DNA of 64,000 bases from Ailanthus altissimus (taxonomy: Eukaryota; Streptophyta; Magnoliopsida; Sapindales; Simaroubaceae): contig OX327702.1 of NCBI GenBank assembly GCA_946807835.1, forward strand, positions 16,554,001 to 16,618,000, written 5' to 3'. Each line of letters opens with the position of its first letter. Position 1 is the stretch's first letter. The notes beneath the pieces were generated by a model. It was not told the origin of the DNA, did no database searches, and saw only the letters and a program-made list of their open reading frames with translations. Both the position numbers and the translations under genes were made by a program. Shown here one piece after another: positions 36,743-47,448 of this stretch.

Positions 36743-38180
36743 TGATGAACACTTGAAATTACACATTTAATAAGATTTTTACATGATTGTTTTGTATTAC
36801 TAGTGTATTTAATTTTCTTAACTTAAGTATGTTTACAATATTGTACTTAATTATCTTATAACTGTTTTGTGGTAGGTTCGGTAAAATGGGAATAACTTTC
36901 TACCTAAAGATTCAATTGAGGTGATTATTAATCCTATGCAGAGCTGACTCAATGGGATAACATATTGTATTTCACAAAGCATTGGAAATTCGAGTGTTTA
37001 GAGGGTGAAAATTGGCCTAGAACAGAATTGATCTGCAGTACAGGCCCAGTTTGAACAGTTATCAGTATTTGACCCATAACTATAGAAATACGTATCTAAT
37101 ATGTATGAGATCACTCAATTTGGAAAGATAAGAGACTTATCTACAATTTTTATGTTTTGAGTGACAGCTAATTCGGATCACATCAATTCCAAATTGGATA
37201 ATCAAGTGGGTGCCCAAGTGATAATGAATGCAAATTATTTTGCCACCATTCTTGACTTTCATCAACCAAGTGGTTCCCTCCAAATTTGTCTCGATTTATC
37301 CATGTTTTTCTATAAATAGGTGGCTTGTTTATGCCTAAAGAATGTAATTAGAAAGTTATAATTTAGTTCAAAATACTTTTCCTTTGTATCTATTTCCTTG
37401 TACTATTATTTCTCTTGTTTACTATTAAGTCATGTTATTTCTTCTTCCATTTCTTTTCTTTTCATTTAGTTTTATTATGTCCAAATAATTTTGTTTAAGC
37501 TAAGGTGAAAGGGTGAAGCTCTTAGCAAGGTAATAAGATATGTTTAATATTTATTCATGAATTTAATGCTTCATTTTTAAGTTATGTAAATTTATATATG
37601 ATGTATTTATTTTGTTTGTAGAATTAATACCATTTTTTCTAAAGTGGTGATTCTTGATTTATTATTGACAAACTTAATACTTGGCACAATAAATTCTTGA
37701 AACCATTTACAAGATTTGGTTTATATAACCTTTTTTGTAAAGTGGGAGTCTTGATTTATTGTAGACAAATATAAAAATTGGCATAATAAATACTTGAACC
37801 CATTTATAAGATTTGGTGTATAATAATTGAAAGAAATAAATACTAATCAATATATAAATGATAATGAACTTTAATTGCTATATTTTCCGGTTGGAACCTC
37901 CTTTGTGTGAGGATTCTAATTGAGTTATAAAAAAATAAAATGTTAAATATATTCTTACTTCTTATGCCAAGAGTGAATCCCCGTAACCTTAGCTTTTTAT
38001 TTGAATTGGTTAATTGAAATAATATTTGCAAACATCTTATACTGCATTAATTATCTTTAAAGTGTTTATAATTTTTAATTTTAATTCTACTTCCCTGTGG
38101 ATCGACCCCATTCTCATCGGGTTATTTATTACTTCGACAATCCTGCACTTGGGAATAACTTCTATATTCTGGACGTGTCA
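36743..38180 (+). repeat. 5' LTR of the gypsy element (1438 bp)
   Basis: Starts TGATGAACACTTGAAATTAC and ends ATTCTGGACGTGTCA. It contains a TATA box in TTTTTCTATAAATAGG at about 37310-37320 and the LTR-end block CTTCCCTGTGGATCGACCCC (38090-38109). The match to 49514-51143 is nearly complete by eye, with scattered single-base differences. ORFs at 37843-38031 (and 50806-50994 in the partner) are shadows in LTR sequence. Confidence 0.95.
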
Positions 38181-38186
38181 AGTTTT

Positions 38187-38204
38187 TGGCGCCGTTGCCG
38201 GGGA
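38187..38204 (+). promoter_or_regulatory. Gypsy primer-binding site
   Basis: TGGCGCCGTTGCCGGGGA, six bases after the LTR end. This is the standard primer site of plant Tat/Athila gypsy elements. Confidence 0.92.
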
Positions 38205-38249
38205 GGTAACGTTAATATTTTGTTTTGTTATTGTTTGTTTGTTTATTTT

Positions 38250-38560
38250 ATTTTCATGGAAGGCTGAGCCTCCTACTCGTTATTTATTATTCATTTTTTT
38301 TATTTTTATTTTTATTTTTTATTTTCATGAAAGGCCGAGCCTCCTAACGTACTTTATTATTATTCTGTTTTTATTTTCGCGGAAGGTTGAGCCTCCTACT
38401 CTTTATTTCGTTTATTTATTATTTTTTACTTTTTATTTTCATTTTTTTTTAATTTTCATGGAAGGCCGAGCCTCCTAACGTACTTTACTTTATTTATTAT
38501 TCGCCTTTTATTTTTGCTTTTTATTTTAATGGAAGGCTAAGCCTCCTACTATTTATTTAT
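38250..38560 (+). repeat. Hairpin repeat array in the gypsy leader
   Basis: Five units of (A)TGGAAGGCNGAGCCTCCTA(C/A) occur at about 38256, 38328, 38379, 38458 and 38529. They are separated by T-rich TTTATTATT spacers, with a mean period of about 70 bases. Each unit is an inverted repeat (GGAAGGC against GCCTCC). The long open frame at 38026-38478 is a hydrophobic by-product of the T-rich spacers. Confidence 0.85.
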
Positions 38561-38735
38561 TAATTTTTTATTATATAATCTAACATCACTAATCTAACTT
38601 CTAATTATTTATCTTTATTTTGCTTTTAATTTTACATATTTTATTTACTTGTGTGTAATATTTTATTTTATTTACCTGTGTTTAATATTTTATTTGTATT
38701 ATTTATTGTTATTATATTTTATTTTGATTCTTTTT

Positions 38736-40077
38736 ATGAGCGGTTGGTTTCGAGATCCTAATTCTCATCGTTTAGTAAAAGGTAATTTCAAAACTTCCTT
38801 TGATAATTTGTTAGATTCTCCTTTATCTTCTCATTCTTCACCAAGTAACACCATGAGCGAAAATCAAATTGAGGGACTCATAGACCCAGGGAACAATCAG
38901 TCCCAACATAATGACTATAACAGACCTAAGACACTTAGAGACTATATGAACCCTACACGAACCGGTGCACCATCTTGCTTAATTTTTCCACCGGATGCAA
39001 CTCATTTTAATTTTAAACCAAGCATTATCCAACTTTTACCCACTTTTCATGGCTTAGATGCAGAGAACCCTTATCTACATCTAAGAGAATTTGAAGAAGT
39101 GTGTAACACGTATAATGATCAAAATTGTAGCATGAACACAATTCGACTTAAGCTTTTCCCTTTTTCTTTAAAAGATAAAGCTAAAACATGGCTACAAAAC
39201 CTTAGGTCAGGATCCATTTCTTTATGGGATGAGATGCAACAACAATTCCTGAAAAAGTTTTTTCCCTCCCATAGAACAAATTCTTTCAAAAGACAAATCA
39301 CCACTTTTGCCCAAAAACCAGGAGAGACCCTTTATCAATGTTGGGAAAGGTAGAAAGAATTACTTAATACCTGTCCCCATCATGGTTTTGAAACATGGAG
39401 AGTAGTCTCAAATTTCTACGAAGGCTTAACACCTCAAGTTAGGCAAATGGTAGAAATGATGTGTAATAGAACATTTGAGGAAAAAGACCCAGAAGAGGCA
39501 ATGAATTATCTTGACTTACTAGCAGAAAATGCTAAAAATTGGGACACTGCTGGTACTTGTGAGGCACCTAGCAAAATTCAAACCACTACATCTAGTGGGG
39601 GTATTTATCATCTTAAGGAAGACCATGACCTTCAAGCCAAATTAGCATCCCTTGCTAGAAAAGTCAAAACCTTAGAAATGAAAAAGAGTGGTCAAATAAA
39701 ATCTGTTCAAGAAATTATGTGTCACATTTGTGAAACCCATGATCACTATACCAATGATTGCCCAACTTTGCCTGCATTTAGGGAATGTCTCCATGAACAA
39801 GCTAATGTTCTAAACACGTTCAAACGGTCAAACAATAACTCATATTCACAAAACTATAATCCTGGATGGCAAAATCACCCGAATTTTAGTTGGAGGAATG
39901 ACACTCAAGCACAGGCCTGGCAACCACATTTCCAACCACACCAAAATTTTCAAACCATCAAGGTTATGCACCATATGTCCCACCTCCTAGGAAAAATCTT
40001 GAAGAAACCTTGCATAGCATACATTCATTGAAAAACAAGAGTTTGTTAATTCTCAAAATGCTCAAACATTTGCTGAT
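38736..40077 (+). pseudogene. Gypsy gag, interrupted
   Basis: The reading starts MSGWFRDPNSHRLVKG at 38736. The capsid domain (FKPSIIQLLPTFHGLDAENP, HLREFEEVCNTY, KLFPFSLKDKAKTWLQNLR, FLKKFFPSHRTNSFKRQI) is well preserved up to a TAG at 39351-39353. The same frame resumes through 40031 (WRVVSNFYEGLTPQVRQM, EEAMNYLDLLAENAKNWD). A zinc knuckle CHICETHDHYTNDC (CX2CX4HX4C) lies at about 39720-39762. Indels around 39950-40070 shift the frame before protease. Gag would assemble the virus-like particle and bind element RNA in the cytoplasm. This copy can make only a truncated capsid. Confidence 0.88.
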
Positions 40078-41415
40078 TTGAAAGATACTCTTGCTAAATT
40101 TGCATCTGCACTGAACATTAATGAGAAAGGAAAATTTCCTTCTCAACCACAGCCAAACCCCAAAGGACAACATAACTCAAATGCATGTAGTTCAGGAAGC
40201 CAACACATGGATCAAGTTAAAGCAGTTATCACTCTTTGGAGTGGTAAAATTGTTGAAAAAGAAATTCCTAAACCTCATGAGAGCGATGAATCAATCTCTA
40301 AGGGTAAGGAAAGTGTTGAACCTACACTTAATGAAGAAAACACTAAACCCTTATCTCCACCCCCATTTTCTCATGCATTACGTAATACTAAGAAGATGAA
40401 TCACAATCCTGAAATTTTTGAAATCTTCAAACAGGTAAAAGTTAATATTCCTTTACTGGATGCTATTAAACAGGTTCCATCTTATGCAAAAATTTTGAAA
40501 GACTTATGCACAGTAAAAAGAAAACTGAATGTGAAAAAGAAAGCATTTTTAGCTGAACAAGTAAGTGCCATTCTTCAGAACAATAATTCTTTGAAATATA
40601 AAGACCCTGGTTGTCCTATAATTTCATGTATTATTGGAAGTCATAAAATTGAACAAGCCTTACTTGATCTTGGTGCTAGTGTGAATTTATTACCGTATTC
40701 AGTTTATCAGCAGCTCAATCTCGGGGAGTTAAAATCAACATCTGTAACTCTTTTACTTGCCGATAGATCAATAAAAGTACCAAGAGGGACAGTGGAGGAT
40801 GTCTTAGTTCAAGTTGATAAATTCATATATCCTATGGATTTTATCGTCTTGGACACAGAACCTGTCAAAGGATGTAATCCGATACCTGTTATTTTAGGTC
40901 ATCTATTTTTAGCAACTTCTAACGCTTTGATTAATTGCAAGAATGGAGTAATGAAGCTTTCATTTGGAAACATGACACCTAAACTCAATGTTTTTAATAT
41001 GTGTAAGCAACTATATGAAGAGGAGGATGAAAGTGAAGAAGGTGACATGATTGAAACGATTGTGGAGGATCATATTCAAAAAGGGAGTTCTACCGATCCC
41101 TTAGAAATGTGTTTAATAAATTCATTTGAGTCAAATATACAATTAGATCCTGAAATCTGTGACATATGTTCTTTACTTGACTGTGCATAGGTGATTGAAA
41201 ATAAAAGATGGAAACTAAAGTTTGAAGAATTTGGAGAAAATGAGGATAAAAAGAACGAAATTTCAAAGTTGGAGTTAAAACCTCTGCCTGAAGGACTGAA
41301 ATATGCATTTCTTGGAGAGAAACAAACTTACCCGGTGGTAATTGCTTCTACACTCACAAGTGAACAAGAAGATAAGTTGATTAAATTATTGAAAATGCAT
41401 AAAAATGCAATTGGG
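40078..41415 (+). pseudogene. Gypsy protease region
   Basis: An open frame from 40078 to 41190, continuing to 41415 after a TAG at 41188-41190. The aspartic protease block LLDLGASVNLLPYSVYQQL lies at about 40657-40713. DLGAS is the usual form in Tat/Athila elements (DTGA in others), followed by SVTLLLADRSIKVPRGTVED and PVILGHLFLATSNALI. The N-terminal 180 residues are a low-complexity Lys/Glu/Ser linker. The protease would process the polyprotein. The break after 41190 and the TGA at 41416-41418 (where a Trp codon is expected) separate it from RT. Confidence 0.82.
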
Positions 41416-41448
41416 TGAACTTTAAAAGACATAAATGGTATTAATCCT

Positions 41449-42720
41449 TTGATTTGCACACATAGAATACACCTAGAGGATAATGCCAAAACTTCCCAAC
41501 AACCTCAAAGGAGATTAAATCCACATATGAAAGAGGTAGTGAGAGCTAAAGTTCTCAAATTACTTGAAGTAAGAATCATCTATCCGATCTCAGATAGTAA
41601 GTGGGTAAGTCCTACTCAGGTAGTACCAAAAAAATCTGGAATCACAGTCATTGAAAATGAAAAAGGTGAGTTAATACCAACTCGAGTCTCATCTAGTTGG
41701 AGGATGTGCATAGATTATAGAAAATTGAACTTGGCCACTAGAAAATACCATTTTCCTTTACCATTCCTTGATCAGATTATAGAAAGAGTAGCAAGACATC
41801 CCTACTATTACTTTCTAGATGGTTACTCTGGCTATTATTAAATTCCTATAGCACTAGAGGACCAAGAAAAGACTACATTCACATGTCCTTTTGGAACCTT
41901 TGCTTTTAGAAGAATGCCCTTTGGACTTTGTAATGCCCCAGCAACATTTCAGAGATGTATGTTAAGCATTTTTAGTGACATGATTGAGCATTATTTAGAA
42001 GTTTTCATGGATGATTTAACTGTGTTTGGAAATTCTTTTGATAATTGTCTTGAAAACTTAGAAAAGGTCTTAAAAAGATGTGAAGAAAAGAGTCTTGTAT
42101 TGAACTGGGAAAAATGTCATTACATGGTTACTTCTGGAATTGTTTTGGGACATATAGTATCTTCTAAAGGAATTGAAGTGGATAAGGCAAAAGTCGAACT
42201 CATTACACATTTGCCTCCCCCAAAAACAGTCAGAGAAGTCCGATCCTTTTTAGGACATGCTGGATTCTATAGGAGGTTCATAAAAAACTTTAGTGCTATA
42301 TCTAAACCTCTTTGTAACCTCTTAGCAAAAGATGTATCATTTAAGTAGACTCAAGAGTGTCAAAATTCGTTTGAAAAATTAATTGGCCTCTTAACATCTG
42401 CTCCTATCATACAATCTCCTGACTGGTCTTTACCTTTTGAGCTCATGTGTGATGCTAGTGACTACGCTGTTGGTGCTGTATTAGGACAAAAAAAGGAAGG
42501 TAAATCCTATGTAATTTATTACGCAAGTAAAACTTTAAACAGTGCACAAATGAATTACACAACAACTGAAAAAGAACTACTTGCTGTAATATTTGCATTA
42601 GACAAATTTCGTTCTTACTTAATTGGTTCTTCAACTATTGTATTTACTGACCATGCTGCTGTAAGGTACTTAATGTCAAAATAGGATGCAAAACCAAGGC
42701 TAATTCGATGGATTCTATTG
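41449..42720 (+). pseudogene. Gypsy reverse transcriptase and RNase H
   Basis: RT motifs in order: MKEVVRAKVLKLLEVRIIYP, WVSPTQVVPKKSGITV, MCIDYRKLN, FPLPFLDQIIERVA, YYFLDGYSGY, then a TAA at 41839-41841 (a Gln codon is expected). Next come TTFTCPFGTFAFRRMPFGLC, the catalytic LEVFMDDLTVFG (about 41995-42030) and GIVLGHIVSSKGIEVDKAKV. A TAG at 42346-42348 replaces an expected Trp. RNase H follows: ELMCDASDYAVGAVLGQ, TTEKELLAVIFALDKFRSYL and FTDHAAVRYL, with a TAG at 42682-42684. All domains are complete, and only point stops break them. Confidence 0.9.
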
Positions 42721-45700
42721 CTACAAGAATTTATTATCACTATCAAGGATAAGAAGGGAGCTGAGAATGTTGTTGCAGATCACTTATCAAGACTCACACC
42801 AGATTCATCAACAGAAATAACACCTATTAATGATTCTTTTCCCGATGAATTTTTATTTTATACTGTTACAATGCCCTGGTATGCTAATATTGTTAATTTT
42901 CTTGTAACAGGAGAAATGCCACCTCAATGGAATGCTCAAGACCAAAGAAAATTTTTAACGGAGGTGAGAAAGTTTTATTGGGATGATCCTTATCTCTTTA
43001 AATATTGTCGTGATCAAATATTTCGAAGATGCATACCCGACAATGAGGTAAATAAAGTTATTGAATTTTGTGATTCTGAAGCATGTGGGGGACATTTCTC
43101 ATCAAAGAAAACAGCTGCAAAAATCTTGTAGTGTAGATTTTATTGGCCCACTTTATTTAAAGATACACATGTATTTTGTATAACTTGTGAAAATTGTCAA
43201 AAGTTGGGATCAATTTCAAAACGAAACATGATGCCTTTGAACCCCATTCTTGTTATTGAAATCTTTGATTGTTGGGGGATAGATTTCATGGGACCATTTT
43301 CGTTATCATTTGGATTTACGTATATCTTAGTTGCAGTAGATTATGTCTCAAAATGGATTGAGGCTATTCCATGTGGACATAATGACCATAAAACAGTCAT
43401 GAAATTTTTGAAAGAAAATATCTTAAGTCGATTTGGAATCCCTCGAGCCATTATAAGTGATGGGGTAAGCATTTTTGTAATAGACCATTTGAAACATTAG
43501 TGAAAAAATATGGTATTACTCATAAAGTTGCCACCCCTTATCATCCTCAGACAAGTGGACAAGTTGAATTAGCAAATAGGAAGATAAAATAAATTTTAGA
43601 AAAAACTGTAAACCCAAATCGCAAAGATTGGTCTTTAAGACTAAATGATGCACTGTGGGCTTATAGAACTGCTTTTAAAACTTCATTGGGTATGTCTCCC
43701 TATAGGATAGTTTATGGAAAACCTTGTCACTTACCTGTGGAACTTGAGCATAAAGCCTACTGGGCTATTAAAGCTTTCAATGAAAATCTTGATTCTGCTG
43801 GACACATACGTAAATTACAAATAAATGAACTTGAAGAATTGAGAAATGATGCATATGAGAATTCAAAAATTCATAAAGCTAAAATTAAAGCCTTTCATGA
43901 TAAAAAAATTCAAAGAAAAACATTTGACACTGGTCAGAAGGTTTTGCTTTATAATTCTCGACTTCACATATTCCCTGGAAAATTAAGATCAAGATGGAGT
44001 GGACTTTTTATTATGAAACTGTTGGGAGTTGTACATTCATGGGTGTTTGCATGTGGGTTTTGTGTTTAATCACAATTTATACATATCTCATATATATAAT
44101 GAAGCAGCGGAAGTTTAAAGTATTGCAGTAAACACAATCACAATATATTAATCAGAAACGAGATTGAGAAATAACCCTTGAAGCCTTTGGTTGGAGATTG
44201 TTGAAGTCCACCAAAATGTTGTCTTTGATCAATTCTAGTAATCAACAATGGTGGGTTTGATTATCTAGAATGACAGCTTTTGATCCAGCACTTGTTTAAC
44301 TACTTAAACTTGTGTTCTTGATTTTTTCTTTTGATTAACACTTAATCAATTAATCAAAAACCTATTTTGCTAAATTAGTTTTAAGCCTTAAAAGAAAATA
44401 ATGAATTCAACTCTTGAATCCATTAATTAGAAGACAATTTCTCTTTTCTCTCTTTGTAAAATGGCTGACCTAATTTTGCAAAATCAATTTAACAAAAACC
44501 TTTTTAATTTAATTTACATTTGTTTTATTTATACAAATGAATTTAATTTCATTTCATAACACTTAATTTCACTTAATTTCAATTTGAATTTAATCTAACC
44601 TAATCATAGTTAACTCTTAACTTTAGTTAGGTTAAACTAACATTAAAATATTCTAACTATAGTTAACTCTTAACTCTAGTTAATTAAAAGAATATTTAAT
44701 TATTTTAACCATGGTTAACTAACTTAACCATGGTTAGGTTAACTTTTACTTAACCATTAAGTATAGTTAATCTAACTTAACTAAATGGTTAACTCTTAAC
44801 CTTAGTTAAACTTAAATTATTTATTCAACAATTAAATAAATAATTATTTATTTGAATTATTTAACGATTAAATAATTATCAAGTGAAATTACAATTATGT
44901 CCTTACTCGGTTACCATGTTAACCTAAAGTGGGTCCCACCATCTGACCATATACTTTAGTTAACGTAACCTTAGTAAATTGCTGGATTTTACTGTATTAA
45001 ACTATTTAATACGGTACGCTGCCCAAGTGCTCAAAGAGTACATTTCATATTGGGACTCCCTAGGTCCACGCCCGATTCGTCAAATGAAACTATTTCACAA
45101 GTCCGTGAACGATGCCCCACGCACACGTTACGGATATTACAAATCAGCGCGTCAGACCATACATGTTGAGGTTACTCCATATTCGTATAATCCTTCCGTC
45201 ATTATATCCAGGATGAACGGGATATAGATCATTACCGTCAAATCCCGATAATTTCATCCATCACTTTATTATCTTCAGATTCGTATCTTTATGAACAATT
45301 TACGCAAACACTTTTGCTATAATGTTCGAACCTGGAGGAAACTCCTTTCCCAGGTTAATTGCTTACGGCCATAAGACTTTACAAGATACAATCTCGAAGT
45401 TCGGATATACAACCCATCTATGTGAGCTGGCGGATCCCATATCTACGCACACCGAACTCCATGAGCATCGGACCATACCCAGCGACACGTAGCGGTCAGA
45501 CCATGAAAGGTCTCTGACATACGTGGAACCAAAGTATGATGGATCTCCCACAAGTTCACCGTGGCGCTCAGGTCGAAGGACCACAAATACTACTCAACTC
45601 GAGAGGACCTTCCTTTGACGGTTTCATAGGACATCTATTGGGGTCCTCATGAGTCTGTTCAGTATCCAGTCCTAACTGAATACCTGTATGTCTATATGAA

Positions 45701-46347
45701 CTTCAACCAAGCTCATGGTTAACTAAGAATAACCATTTGTACAATACAGCTATAGACATACACTAATCTATGTGTTTCACCGATAGACCCTCATTGGTAA
45801 ACGTAGATCAGGAACTCTATATTTGAGAAGATACTTCCATAACGACATTTCTTAGTCTCTATTGCAACTCTTTGCAATTTTGTCATTACTAGTAGATTCT
45901 CAGGTCTTTGTTACATTATAGATTAGGTTCTAACTTTTTAGATCCCGCTGGGTATTATAACCTGCTAACACTTAGCATTTATAACTATCAGCTTTGCTAA
46001 CTCTTAGCCATGGTTTAAACTTCTTTAAACCAGATATGAACTCATTCAGATCATATCATTTTTATAATGTTACAAGCTTAATTACCATTTGATAAAAGTT
46101 ATCAGCGATTTAATAAAATATGCATTGTATAAATATTACAAACTAAATATTCATACAAACTGGGATGGCGCGTAAGCACATACCCTAACAGAAACATGTG
46201 TACCCTTATGGAACAATTGACATTGAAAATCCTAGAAATGGGAATGTGTTTAAGGTAAATGGGTAAAGACTCAAGCCGTTTCTAGAAAACCAAGCTTTTC
46301 ATGAAGAATTTACGTTCCTGTCGGATCCTTGTTACGAGACCAATTAG
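42721..46347 (+). pseudogene. Gypsy integrase, split by a solo copia LTR
   Basis: The zinc-binding part ([28 protein letters not shown]) is followed by the catalytic core: first D in WGIDFMGPF, second D in AIISDG (43455-43470), and E in SGQVELANR (about 43553-43580). A TAG at 43129-43131, a frameshift near 43470 and a TAA near 43590 break it. The C-terminal part runs to FIMK at 44017, is interrupted by the solo LTR, and resumes at 46196 with HVYPYGTIDIENPRNGNVFKVNG, a stop, RLKPFLENQ, ending at TAG 46345-46347. The frame rejoins exactly when the LTR and one TSD copy are removed. Confidence 0.9.
44015..46195 (-). mobile_element. Solo Angela-like copia LTR inside gypsy integrase
   Basis: The LTR is 44020-46190 (2171 bp), with exact TSDs GAAAC at 44015-44019 and 46191-46195. 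It starts TGTTGGGAGTTGTACATTCA and ends CATACCCTAACA. The family core is at 45450-45545 in reverse orientation, so the LTR points to the minus strand. It belongs to the same family as the host copia 26980-52427. A cluster of TTAACCATGGTTAA palindromes and GTTAAC words lies at 44590-44815. Frames at 44979-45227 and 45363-45584 are by-products. Confidence 0.92.
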
Positions 46348-46558
46348 TCTTTGTTTTATATATTTACATATTTATATATATTTATTCTTCTTCTAACATT
46401 TTTTTTTACTTGCAGGTTAATTTAGTAGTTTTGTTAAAGTTTTGTTTTGCACCCCGATTAAGCGGCGGATAACGGTACTCCGTGATATTTTAAATCGATT
46501 TTGTCAGTTTCCCATAATTACTGATATCTTCTCTTCTTTCCCCTTTTCTTAAAAAAAA

Positions 46559-46741
46559 ATGGATGACATTCTAAAAAATTTGAAAAAGCGTTTTCCCTCA
46601 TTGCCTCAAAATTCCTTGAAGAAAATTTACCAAGCAAGATGTGAAAGATTAAGGTTATTAATAATTATGAATATACCTGTTGATTTACGTTGGTTAATTG
46701 AAGCCAAAGTTAGATTGACAGGTGAATTTCAGACTCATTAA
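46559..46741 (+). CDS. Small basic ORF upstream of Cys-rich ORF (gypsy cargo)
   Basis: A 60-residue frame from ATG 46559 (after a run of nine A) to TAA 46739-46741. It is basic and helix-prone at its start (LKKRFPSLPQNSLKKIYQAR), then hydrophobic (LRLLIIMNIPVDLRWLIEAK). It lies 211 bases after the end of integrase and 8 bases before the ATG of the next ORF, in another frame. Its position and composition fit the N-terminal half of a carlavirus-type nucleic-acid-binding protein whose Cys-rich half is the next ORF. If so, the two are one gene split by a frameshift. That reading is inference; it could also be an independent small ORF. Confidence 0.45.
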   Translation: MDDILKNLKKRFPSLPQNSLKKIYQARCERLRLLIIMNIPVDLRWLIEAKVRLTGEFQTH

Positions 46742-46749
46742 TTTCCTAC

Positions 46750-47106
46750 ATGCCTGGCTTAGGTAAAAGCTCTTTTTCAAAAAAACGAAGAGCAAAACGA
46801 TTAAATATTTGTTACAAGTGTGCACGCACGACTTGCAACACACGTTGCCGCACTTTAGGAATGGTGTCTATAAATCGTGAAGATAAAATTAGGTTCATTA
46901 AGGATGGCCTCAGTAAGGAGTCTTTAGATAATATCTTATCGACTCTTGAGACGCATCCTAGTGGATATATGCATATTGCAATTCATGAATTATGGGACAT
47001 ATTCCTAAAAGAACATGAGCGGTACAGTCTCGGGAATCTGACTTTAAAAGACCCTGTTTGTCAATTTATAAGAAAATTGGATGGGAAGCCTATCCCCGAC
47101 CCATAG
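46750..47106 (+). CDS. Cys-rich basic protein resembling plant-virus nucleic-acid-binding proteins (gypsy cargo)
   Basis: A 118-residue protein. Residues 6-18 are a basic patch (SSFSKKRRAKRLN). Residues 21-33 form a CX2CX4CX3C cluster (CYKCARTTCNTRC), a likely zinc-binding motif. These are followed by GMVSIN and a KIRFIKDGLSKE helix, then an unrelated 65-residue tail rich in His, Leu and Glu ending KPIPDP. An Arg/Lys patch, a four-Cys cluster, G-x-S-x-N and FI-x-x-G in this order is the layout of the C-terminal protein of carlaviruses and related plant viruses. In those viruses the protein binds nucleic acid and suppresses silencing. It is not a known part of gypsy gag-pol. The frame is intact. 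Function here is inference. Confidence 0.5.
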   Translation: MPGLGKSSFSKKRRAKRLNICYKCARTTCNTRCRTLGMVSINREDKIRFIKDGLSKESLDNILSTLETHPSGYMHIAIHELWDIFLKEHERYSLGNLTLKDPVCQFIRKLDGKPIPDP

Positions 47107-47448
47107 AGGGCGTTTAAGCCGTTACTAGACGTAAAATCAGAGGAAGATGTGAGCCACAATCACAACTACTTGTATATATTTACTATAGCTGTTATTTTTA
47201 AATGTTTCATTTCAAACTCAAATGTCTTTTCAATAATCAACCACCTATAATCCTTTTTGAAAATTTTGCATTTTAAGCCGACAACCCATGTGACTTTTCC
47301 AGCTAACAAATTGAAAATTGGTAAAAGGTGTTGAATCTTGTATTTCAAGCCAATAGCCATGTGATTTAACTTTGCAATACCTTTTGGCTCTATAAATACA
47401 TTGCATTATTTCTGCATCTTTGTACAAACTCAAAATCATTCAAGAGAG
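47107..47448 (+). promoter_or_regulatory. Promoter-like region upstream of the LOG cargo gene
   Basis: Upstream of the LOG start are CAAGCCAATAGCC (CCAAT box, 47348-47360) and CTCTATAAATACA (TATA box, 47388-47400), the latter about 50-60 bases before the ATG at 47449. The intervening leader is CA-rich (TACAAACTCAAAATCATTC), like a plant 5' UTR. A partial direct repeat (AAGCCGACAACCCATGTGAC at 47274, AAGCCAATAGCCATGTGATT at 47349) precedes the TATA box. This suggests the cargo gene has its own promoter rather than depending only on the LTR. Minus-strand frames at 47166-47439 are shadows. Confidence 0.5.

Noticed and set aside
38026..38478. A 150-codon hydrophobic frame before gypsy gag
   Set aside because: It crosses the LTR end and primer site and consists of the T-rich leader repeat. 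It is not a protein-coding region.
47401..47448. An N-terminal extension of the LOG protein starting at 47401
   Set aside because: The codon there is TTG, not ATG, and the stretch lies between the TATA box and the first ATG, so it is leader sequence.
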